Shown one piece after another: positions 43,201 to 49,483 of a DNA stretch of 64,000 bases. This DNA is from JAQBQB01 sp963757185 (GTDB taxonomy: Bacteria; Gemmatimonadota; Gemmatimonadetes; Gemmatimonadales; Gemmatimonadaceae). The position numbers and the translations under genes are program-made. The stretch is taken from NCBI GenBank assembly GCA_963757185.1, contig CAVWQI010000006.1, forward strand, positions 83,338 to 147,337, in the 5' to 3' direction. Numbering within the stretch: position 1 is the first letter of the stretch; every line of letters begins with the position of its first letter. The notes beneath the pieces are model-generated. The model did not search any database. It saw only the letters and a program-made list of their open reading frames with translations, and was not told where the DNA came from.

Positions 43201-44097
43201 CGCCCAACCGGCGCCGGTGAACAACACCGTATCGCCCGGCAGGTAGTCCGGTTTGTCCGTCGTCAGGCTCGGATCTCCGGCGCCGTTGGCCGAGACGTCG
43301 CGCGACGCGCGTCCGGTCTTTAACCCGCTCGAGCCAATATCGGCGTTCGAATACAATACGAGCACACTCTGGCCGCTCGACTCTGATCCGCCGGCCGCCC
43401 CGAGCGCGCCGACTTCGGTCCGCGCCGCGGCGTGATTGCCGATGTGAAGGCCATAGGACGCCATGTTCGAGAAGCGACGTGAGGCGCCGCCCAGCAGCGC
43501 TTCCCCACTCCGGCTCGACACCGCCGTCACGTCGCCAAAGCTCTGCATCTCCGCATCGGCCGAAACGTCGGCGAGTGAAACGGAGCGAACCCACGTGTAT
43601 CGATCTGCTGAACTCGTCGAAAGGTCGAGCAGCGCCACCATACCCACGAGACTCGTCGCGCGCGTGTGCCCCGCCGCGGCCCAAGTCGCGAGATTCTGAA
43701 TGATCGCGTCCTTGTCCGCGCGATTCGCGTTTCCCTGGTCCGGCGCGCCGGAGTAGACCGCGACCCGGCCGTTGATCGCCAGGTGGAGTCGCGCCGCCGC
43801 GGCACGAAGCACCGCGTACGGCTGCTTGTCCCCGTCGTCCGCCAATGATGGTACGACGAACACGGAATAGTGATTCAGGTCGATGGCCTTGAGGTCCAGC
43901 GTTCCATTCGACCCGTCATATCCGCGATCGACGCCGGTGGCGAACGTCGGCTGCAACGCCGACACGATCCGGTCGCAGCCGGTGGCGTCGACGCCGACCG
44001 GGCAATAGACGAGGGCTTTCTGGGCATGGGCGGCCGGCGCGGATATGGACAGCGCCAGCCCCGCCGCGAATGCGGCGGTCGCGAGTTGGTTGCGCAT
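40291..44097 (-). CDS. Large secreted Ig/cadherin-like repeat protein
   Basis: A 1268-residue exported protein (signal about 1-25). Residues 26-275 form an unassigned N-terminal domain (VDATGCDRIVSALQPTFATG, HYSVFVVPSLADDG). A strand region TDKPDYLPGDTVLFTGAGW follows at about 280, then a cadherin-like/tandem-95 unit at about 483-580 (NNDSYSTNEDVPLSI, GTLTLNANGSFTYTPPANYN). Four repeats of about 110 residues start at about 580, 690, 800 and 908, each with NDAPSFTKG-like openings and DNGGTANGGVD near the end. A PKD-like unit lies at about 1018-1110 (GTIDWGDGSSS), and the C-terminal domain FVTGGGWIMSPPG to FRIKIWDKSSG resembles the post-COAP-1 domain. Probably a surface adhesin. Confidence 0.9.
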   Translation of the reverse strand: MRNQLATAAFAAGLALSISAPAAHAQKALVYCPVGVDATGCDRIVSALQPTFATGVDRGYDGSNGTLDLKAIDLNHYSVFVVPSLADDGDKQPYAVLRAAAARLHLAINGRVAVYSGAPDQGNANRADKDAIIQNLATWAAAGHTRATSLVGMVALLDLSTSSADRYTWVRSVSLADVSADAEMQSFGDVTAVSSRSGEALLGGASRRFSNMASYGLHIGNHAAARTEVGALGAAGGSESSGQSVLVLYSNADIGSSGLKTGRASRDVSANGAGDPSLTTDKPDYLPGDTVLFTGAGWAPGDTVTITVHEDPQWSNPDRTVSAVADANGNLRSHDFIVQQRDFGVTFTATAVGNPSGLVAQMTFTDGTITSVSNTAVLASTTQSGICGTATPATFLVNTEYCGQTTIATIAGSGTTNLLMRWVRPNGSVACASGQPGVVVGNTYAAKCTVDAPSTATDWSFQVIDQSNSNPIVASVPVHVVSNTPPAANNDSYSTNEDVPLSIAAPGILGNDTDAEHNPLTAVLVSGPTHGTLTLNANGSFTYTPPANYNGSDSFTYKANDGTANSNTGATVSIAVNAVNDAPSFTKGSDQTALEDAGAQSVTNWATAISAGPADEAGQALTFVVTGNSNPSLFSAGPSVSASGALTYTPAPNANGSSTITLKLTDNGGTANGGVDASGEQTFVVNVTAVNDAPSFTKGADQTAVENAGAQTVAGWATAISAGPPDEAGQTLTFDVSNNNNALFSAQPSIDATGKLTYTSAPEAYGSATVTVQLHDNGGTVNGGVDASAAQTFTITVNPVNHAPGFTKGASQSVLEDAGAQSVSGWATSISAGPPNETAQALDFIVTNDNGALFSSQPSVDATGKLSYTPAPNRNGSATVTVKLHDNGGTANGGVDTSPAQTFTITITPVNDAPTFNLVPSNTAAEDAGPQTIGGVLTSPSAGPFETSQTLTLTVTNDNNALFSVQPSIDLSTGTLKYTSAPNANGSAIVMVKLQDDGGTANGGVDQTTKTFTITVTPVDDAPVITTFYGPVQPIALGGSISVTGTFTDVDLGDVPPDSHTGTIDWGDGSSSALTLASASGTSRDFSGSHKYATRGVYTIVAHIKDAGGLSVDATCKYPVVVFDSNGGFVTGGGWIMSPPGAYTNGGSTGKSAFGLVSKYNKGQATPDGDTEFQGPGFDFKSTSSDWLVIVGPKAQYEGSGTINGSGDYAFIVTIIDGSLTAKHGSDMFRIKIWDKSSGLVIYDNQPGASDSATPTTATGGGSIRIHN

Positions 44098-44127
44098 TGC
44101 TCTCTCGGGTGAGGTTGAGAGAACGCT

Positions 44128-44385
44128 CTAGTTACAGACGTCATCGATCACCGCGCCGAGCGCGATGATCGTCCGCGACGTCGCGGCCGTCTGCGGCTTC
44201 GCAGACAGCTGGTCGCGCTGACGAACGTTGGCTACACAGATGGTGGACGCATCCTTGGGGAGCGTCCGCATCGTGAGCGCCGGTTGCGGCGGAGCGGTAA
44301 CGGTGAGCGAACTCTGCCGATTGTCGTCTCGGCAGCCGGCGGCGAGACACAACAGCGCCGCCGTACCAGCGATTGCGAAGCGCAT
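44128..44385 (-). CDS. Small lipoprotein upstream of the repeat protein
   Basis: An 85-residue lipoprotein: signal MRFAIAGTAALLCL with lipobox AAGC (Cys18), a short acidic and Thr/Pro-rich segment (SSLTVTAPPQPALTM), then STICVANVRQRDQLSAKPQ and TSRTIIALGAVIDDVC. The two late cysteines could pair. It ends 30 bases before the large repeat protein starts on the same strand, so they are probably one operon and the lipoprotein may anchor or assist the adhesin. No family is recognised. Confidence 0.65.
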   Translation of the reverse strand: MRFAIAGTAALLCLAAGCRDDNRQSSLTVTAPPQPALTMRTLPKDASTICVANVRQRDQLSAKPQTAATSRTIIALGAVIDDVCN

Positions 44386-44756
44386 GTGCACTCCGGATGG
44401 CAGTACGGCAAAAACGTTAGTCGATTGAAAGGGCGGGTACCGAGTGACATTTTGCATCAAAAAACGCTCAGACCGTTGATCGAGGCGGTTAAGTAGAATC
44501 GGAGACGATGCGTCTCGCGCGCCGATCAGAGATTTGCCTTTTTCGCGCGCCGCGACGGCGTCGCTCGCCCTCGAATCAATGGCATCGGTGTCAAAATTCT
44601 TCGCCAAGACGTGTGATCTGAGGTGCACGCCACGCGTGAAGCCGCGCACGCCGACTGGGCGCGCCACCGCACGCGGGCTTTCCTCGCAATCGAATCATTT
44701 CCCCGAGAAGGAAATGATGGGGCAATTCTCGCGGGGAGACCCTCAGTTTCGGTGAA
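44386..44756. other. 371-base divergent intergenic region
   Basis: It separates the small lipoprotein start (minus) from the second GxxExxY gene (plus). I see an AT-rich patch at about 44445-44465 that may hold promoter elements for the minus strand, but no convincing -35/-10 pair, small gene or repeat copy. Confidence 0.4.
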
Positions 44757-45167
44757 ATGACTCGAGAGAGAATGCCGTTCGGGCACGAGCTGACGCACAC
44801 CGTGATCGGCGGATTTTTCGAGGTCTATCACCACCTGGGATACGGGCTGCTCGAAACGGTCTACGCGCCAGCCCTTCGGCGAGAGCTCGAGTTGCGCGGT
44901 TTGCGCGTCGAGCGGGAAGTCTGGATCGAGGTGCTCTACAAGGGGGAGCCCGTCGCCAAACAGCGGATCGACATGGTCGTTAACGACTGCGTCATCCTCG
45001 AGATCAAGGCTACCGAGAAGGTGCCACCCTTCGCCCGGCGACAGCTGTTGAACTACCTGCGTGCGACCCGCCTCGAGCTGGGCCTGCTCCTGCACTTTGG
45101 CCCGGAGCCCAAAGTCTACCGTCTCGTTGATACGAAGAAGAATTCAACGCAGACGACGCAGACCTGA
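44757..45167 (+). CDS. GxxExxY family protein, second copy
   Basis: A 136-residue paralog of the gene at 34284. Shared blocks are VIGGFFEVYHHLGYGLLETV (with GLLETVY), KQRIDMVVNDCVILEIKATE (D...E-x-K) and RATRLELGLLLHFGPEP. It is PD-(D/E)XK nuclease-like by motif, with activity unproven. The last residues NSTQTTQT are encoded by the left arm of a CGCAGAT hairpin (from 45141), as the other copy ends in its own repeat. The start ATG 44757 has only a weak ribosome-binding site. It is followed by an amidase gene after the repeat. Confidence 0.9.
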   Translation: MTRERMPFGHELTHTVIGGFFEVYHHLGYGLLETVYAPALRRELELRGLRVEREVWIEVLYKGEPVAKQRIDMVVNDCVILEIKATEKVPPFARRQLLNYLRATRLELGLLLHFGPEPKVYRLVDTKKNSTQTTQT

Positions 45168-45249
45168 ACTACGATCCCGCAGATACATGTTGGGGTTTTT
45201 GCCTTTGTCTGCGTCATCGCCGTTCCCAGTCTGCGTCATCTGCGTTGAA
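45143..45249. repeat. CGCAGAT-family compound hairpin, copy C
   Basis: Outer arms (45143-45163 and 45229-45249) match at 20 of 21 positions: TTCAACGCAGACGACGCAGAC against the complement TTCAACGCAGATGACGCAGAC. A weaker inner pair lies near GATCCCGCAGATACA and TTTGTCTGCGTCATCGCC. It covers the end of the second GxxExxY gene and the gap before the amidase. Confidence 0.88.
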
Positions 45250-45334
45250 ATAGTCTCGCCCCCCCGCGAACTCGCCGGGTGGACGCCGAGGCTCGCGTGG
45301 TTCAGCTTCCCACACACCCAATCTCCATCAACTC

Positions 45335-47044
45335 ATGCGCCTTCTCGTCCGTCGAGCCCTCTGCGCCGTCGCCGTCGCGATTCCGGCCGCCGCACAGACG
45401 CCGACCCCGAAGTCCGCGGCATCGTTCTCCGTCGTCGAAGCCAACATCGCCGACATGCGGGCCGCCCTCGAGCAGCATCGCACGACGTCGCACGACATCG
45501 TTGTGCAGTATCTCACGCGGATCGCGAAGTACGAGGACAAGCTGCACGCGGTGATCACGGTCAATCCTCGCGCGATCGCCATCGCCGATTCGCTGGATCG
45601 ACTCCGCGCTCAGGGGCGGATCCTGGGCCCGATGCACGGAATCCCCGTCGCGCTCAAGGACAACATCCACACGACCGACATGCCCACGACCGGCGGGGCC
45701 CTGGCCTTCGCTGATCTCACACCCCCATACGCCGCGACGCTTACCAAGAACCTGGAGGCCGCCGGGGCGATCATTCTCGCCAAAACGCAGCTCACCGAGC
45801 TCGCGAACTGGGTCGCCGCGGCGATGCCGGGGAACTACAACGGACTCAATGGCCAAGGCATGAACCCGTGGGATCCGCGCCGCGACCCCCGCGACGCGTT
45901 CTTCGACGGACGACCCGTGCTGACGACGGGCGGATCGTCCAGCGGAGCCGGGACCAACGTGAGCTTCTGGATGGCGAACGTCGGCACCGAAACGTCGGGA
46001 TCGATTCTCAGCCCGTCGAACCAAAACATGCTCGTCGGCATCAAGCCGACGGTCGGGCGCGTGAGCCGCTACGGCGTCATCCCGATCACCGCGGACCAGG
46101 ACACGCCCGGACCGATGGCCCGTTCCGTCTCGGACGCGGCGATCTTCCTCGGCGCGCTCGAAGGGGCGTCGCCGGATCCGAATGACCCCGCGACGCGCAA
46201 GTGTCCGCCGCCGGCCGGACGCGACTATACGAAATTTCTGAATCCCAACGGCCTCAAAGGCGCGCGCGTCGGCATTCCGCGCGCCTTCTTTTACGACAGC
46301 ACCGCCGCAGGCGCCACGCGGCCGCGCGGCGGCCTGAGCCCCGCGCAACGCAAGGTGATGGATGACGCGATCGGCGTGCTCAAGGCGCAGGGCGCAATCG
46401 TCGTCGATCCGGCCGACATCCCGAGCGTCATCGAACCAAACCCGGCGAACAACATCCTCGACTGGAATCCGTGCAGCGGCGACCAGTCCAAAGGGCGCGA
46501 CGCCGACTGTACGATCGCGTTCAAGTACGGCATGAAGCGCGACTTCAATAAATGGCTGCAGTCTTTGGGGAGTGCGGCACCGGTCAAATCGCTGACAGAC
46601 CTACGCGAGTGGAACATCACGCACCAGCGCGCGGGATCGATCAAGTACGCGCAGGCGCAGCTCGACATCTCCGACGAGATGGACGTGAACGCCGACCGCG
46701 CCCGCTACGAACAGGATCGTCGCAAGGACACTCTCCTCTCCGCGACCAACGGTATCGACGCCGCGCTCAAAGCGCATCGGCTCGACGCCCTCCTCTTCCC
46801 CGGTGTGAGCAGCGCCAACATCGCCGCGCGGCCGGGCTACCCGACGGTCACCGTGCCGTTCGCTTTCGTTCCGGTGCCGCAGGGTCAGGGCGCGACCGCG
46901 TTCCCGCCGGGCTTCGAGCCAAAACCGGCTCCCTTCAACGTGAGCTTTACCGGAACGGCGTGCAGCGAGCCGAAGTTGATCGAGCTGGCGTACGCATTCG
47001 AGCAGGCCACGAAGAAGAGGATTCCACCGCCGCTCTTCCCGTGA
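45335..47044 (+). CDS. Exported amidase
   Basis: A 569-residue amidase-signature enzyme. A signal peptide (ALCAVAVAIPAAAQ) is followed by the catalytic triad: Lys108 in PVALKDNIHT, the cis-Ser in TTGGSSSGAG (Ser201-203) and nucleophile Ser223 in GTETSGSIL. The family PTVGRVSRYGVIPITADQDT block follows. It hydrolyses an amide bond, substrate unknown. A second amidase-type gene lies 3 kb away on the other strand. It converges with the retropepsin-like gene, one base between stop codons. Confidence 0.92.
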   Translation: MRLLVRRALCAVAVAIPAAAQTPTPKSAASFSVVEANIADMRAALEQHRTTSHDIVVQYLTRIAKYEDKLHAVITVNPRAIAIADSLDRLRAQGRILGPMHGIPVALKDNIHTTDMPTTGGALAFADLTPPYAATLTKNLEAAGAIILAKTQLTELANWVAAAMPGNYNGLNGQGMNPWDPRRDPRDAFFDGRPVLTTGGSSSGAGTNVSFWMANVGTETSGSILSPSNQNMLVGIKPTVGRVSRYGVIPITADQDTPGPMARSVSDAAIFLGALEGASPDPNDPATRKCPPPAGRDYTKFLNPNGLKGARVGIPRAFFYDSTAAGATRPRGGLSPAQRKVMDDAIGVLKAQGAIVVDPADIPSVIEPNPANNILDWNPCSGDQSKGRDADCTIAFKYGMKRDFNKWLQSLGSAAPVKSLTDLREWNITHQRAGSIKYAQAQLDISDEMDVNADRARYEQDRRKDTLLSATNGIDAALKAHRLDALLFPGVSSANIAARPGYPTVTVPFAFVPVPQGQGATAFPPGFEPKPAPFNVSFTGTACSEPKLIELAYAFEQATKKRIPPPLFP

Positions 47045-47045
47045 G

Positions 47046-47438
47046 CTAGGCGACCTCGAGTCTCGCCGCCGGAAGCGGCCCGGCGGGCACCAGCTCGCGA
47101 CGACCGAGATCAACGCGCAGGTTGAGTCCTTCGAGTCCGAACGCGCCGAGCAACACCACGTCGTCTTCCTGCGCGAAGACGACGATGGTCGGAGTGGACC
47201 GACCCGCGGCGTAAAGCATCGCGAATCCGGCGTCCCGCTCGATGACGCGTCCGTCGGCCGTCTCGAACCGCTCGACTCGCACGCGACCGATGCCGATGTC
47301 GGCGAGAACGCCGGCCGGAATCCAATTGTACTCGCTGCCGGTGTCCACCATCACGTCGACCAGTTCGCGCACGCGATCGGGCGTGCCCAGTGGCGCGATG
47401 CCGATGGTCGTCCGGAAGATTCCCATGTCGTCAATCAT
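47046..47438 (-). CDS. Retropepsin-like aspartic protease domain protein
   Basis: A 130-residue single-domain protein with the aspartic protease motif VMVDTGSEYNWIPAGVL (D-T-G) and the second conserved block VVLLGAFGLEGLNLRVD (LGxxxLE/GL type). The size fits a clan AA, dimeric retropepsin-like fold. The start at 47438 has GGAG nearby; starts at 47426 or 47465 are possible. Bacterial members are often uncharacterised soluble proteins and peptidase activity is not shown. Confidence 0.82.
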   Translation of the reverse strand: MIDDMGIFRTTIGIAPLGTPDRVRELVDVMVDTGSEYNWIPAGVLADIGIGRVRVERFETADGRVIERDAGFAMLYAAGRSTPTIVVFAQEDDVVLLGAFGLEGLNLRVDLGRRELVPAGPLPAARLEVA

Positions 47439-47505
47439 CGCGCGCTCCTCGGAACGGCGCGTCACCGGTGCATCGCCGAAGTGACCCTAACGCCGCAGTC
47501 TCGGT

Positions 47506-47523
47506 GCCGAGCCTACGCTCGGC
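47506..47523. repeat. GCCGAGC hairpin word
   Basis: GCCGAGC-CTAC-GCTCGGC is a perfect 7-bp stem with a four-base loop, between two minus-strand genes. An almost identical hairpin is at 60810-60827, and GGCTACGCTTGGCG near 63890 is a degraded relative. Confidence 0.6.
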
Positions 47524-47546
47524 CTCAGAGCCGAGTCAAGAGACCT

Positions 47547-47789
47547 TTACGGCTTGACCTTCAGCTCCGACTTGTGAGCGGCGATGAATGCGCGCAACTC
47601 GTCTGACATGTCGAGTAGCTTGAGCCATTGCTCTTGGTAGAGCGTGATGGGGAACCGCCCCAGGCCGTAGACGGAAACGCCGCCCTTTTCGCTCACCTTG
47701 AGAGATACGGCCCGGGTCGCGCCCTTCTTCAGGGCCTCGTTTTCCTGCCGCAGTCGTTCCAGCTCCGCCTTCAGATCGTCGTCCGCCAT
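47547..47789 (-). CDS. Small coiled-coil hypothetical protein
   Basis: An 80-residue soluble protein: an N-terminal helix with heptad pattern (DDLKAELERLRQENEALKKG), a short strand region (AVSLKVSEKGGVSVYGLGRF, PITLYQEQW) and a C-terminal helix (LKLLDMSDELRAFIAAHKSE). Similar small proteins occur in related phyla, but I cannot name a function. ATG 47789 is the first good start. Confidence 0.75.
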   Translation of the reverse strand: MADDDLKAELERLRQENEALKKGATRAVSLKVSEKGGVSVYGLGRFPITLYQEQWLKLLDMSDELRAFIAAHKSELKVKP

Positions 47790-47964
47790 GAGTCGCTCCG
47801 AGTTGGACCGGCCGTTGAACTGATCGTAAACCTATCGATTCACCCCTGGAGTGTGGCCCGCATCGAGGGATAGACTGGGATTGAGCGCCCGGCCTAGCAG
47901 TCCCGGCGTGAAGGACTAGAGCCGAGGATCGACGGGCTCGCTCTCTGGCGCTAGTAGACCGCGT

Positions 47965-49248
47965 TCAACCCACGACGCGAGCCACCTGCGACGCGACCGC
48001 GAGCAGCTCCTCGGTCCTGTCCCGACGGCCCACCAACTGCAGACCAACAGGCAAGCCAGACGTTGGAATCGGCAGCGAGATCGCCGGATGCCCGGTGATG
48101 TTGAACAACTGTGTGAGCCGCAGCATCGCGGCTCGGACCGGGAGCGTTTGCCCGTTGTCCATCGTGACTTCAATGGCGCCGAGCGTGGGGGCGACGATCG
48201 GCAGCGTCGGAAGCACCAAAGCGTCGCAGCGTTCCAGTGCCGCATCGACCGCGCGACGCAGTACTTCGCGCCCCTCCCGCGCCGCAAGGTAGTCTACGGC
48301 CGAGATCGTGCGACCCTTGAGCAGGCGCTCGCGGACCCCGGGTTGATAGTCGGTCGCGCACGTGTCGAGTGTCGGCGCGTGGTATTGTGCCGCCTCCGGA
48401 AGCGAGATGTTGACGTACGTGTCTACGATCCGCTCGCTTCCCTGCACCGCGCGCGACTCGATCGCGATTCCGAACGCGCGCAGGCGGGCAAGCGACGAAT
48501 CGAACGCCCTGCGCACGTCGGCGTCCAGCAGCGCCGTGAAGTAGCCGGCGAGCGCGCCAAGCATGATCGGCGAACGCGCCAACGCGCCGAGTCGAGGGAG
48601 CGGCCGCGCGGCGAGGACTGACCAGAGGGCAGCCGCGTCCTCCACGGAGCGCGTGATCGGGCCGACGTGATCGAACGTCGGGCATAGCGGCACCACACCG
48701 TCGGTCGGTACCTCGCCGAGCGACGGTTTGAGCCCAACGACGCCGCACGCTGCCGCGGGAATCCGGATCGAACCGCCCGTGTCCGTTCCGATCGACGCCT
48801 GCCCCATCCCTGTTGCGACGGCCGCCGCCGACCCTCCGCTCGATCCGCCCGCCGATCGCGTGGGGTCGTGCGGATTGTGCACCGGACCGAACGCCGACTC
48901 TTCGCTCGTCGTGCCGAGCGCGAATTCGTGCAGGTTCGTCTTGCCGAGAATGACGGCGCCGGCCTCGCGAAGTCGCTGGATGACGGTCGCGTCGCGAACG
49001 GCCAGATGCCCTTTTCGCACGTTAGACGCGGCGGTCGTCAGTTGGCCGGCGATGTCGATGAGGTCCTTGATCGAGATCGGCATCCCGTGGAGAGGCCCGC
49101 GATCGACGCCGCGACGCCGCTCCTCATCTACCGCCCGCGCCGCGGCGCGCGCGGCGACCGGCTCGGCGTAGACGAATGCGTTGGTGAGGGATCGATGCTC
49201 GGCGAGTGCGGCGAGGCTCGCCTCGAGACGTTCGGCGGCGGACGTCAT
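47965..49248 (-). CDS. Amidase-signature enzyme (GatA-like)
   Basis: A 427-residue cytoplasmic amidase. Lys in GMPISIKDLIDIAG, cis-Ser in SAGGSSGGSAAAVA and nucleophile Ser in GTDTGGSIRIPAAA form the Ser-cisSer-Lys triad. KPSLGEVPTDGVVPLCPTF is the usual following block. GatA proper works with GatB and GatC; neither is adjacent and the protein is shorter than many GatA, so a general amidase is the safer call. The start is 49248 (MTSAAERLEASLAALAEH). Confidence 0.92.
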   Translation of the reverse strand: MTSAAERLEASLAALAEHRSLTNAFVYAEPVAARAAARAVDEERRRGVDRGPLHGMPISIKDLIDIAGQLTTAASNVRKGHLAVRDATVIQRLREAGAVILGKTNLHEFALGTTSEESAFGPVHNPHDPTRSAGGSSGGSAAAVATGMGQASIGTDTGGSIRIPAAACGVVGLKPSLGEVPTDGVVPLCPTFDHVGPITRSVEDAAALWSVLAARPLPRLGALARSPIMLGALAGYFTALLDADVRRAFDSSLARLRAFGIAIESRAVQGSERIVDTYVNISLPEAAQYHAPTLDTCATDYQPGVRERLLKGRTISAVDYLAAREGREVLRRAVDAALERCDALVLPTLPIVAPTLGAIEVTMDNGQTLPVRAAMLRLTQLFNITGHPAISLPIPTSGLPVGLQLVGRRDRTEELLAVASQVARVVG

Positions 49249-49483
49249 CGGATGGGCTGGGGCATGTCGGGAAAATCGGTACCGTGTCAAGCGCGGTCCG
49301 GGAACGAACCGCTCGCGTTGAGCGCGGCCTGACAAGCTACGCCTTCGCATCGAGGTGGCCAGTGCTCCCCATGCGATTCGGCGTCCACCGTCCTGCCGGT
49401 GCTTGGCGGCCGCGGGGTCCGCGCTGAGTCACGTGTCATCGACGTATCTTCGATTGACGCATCCGCCGCCGGAGAGGATCCGC

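Noticed and set aside
47965..49248. gatA of the tRNA amidotransferase
   Set aside because: The amidase motifs fit, but gatB and gatC are absent nearby, so the specific name is not justified.
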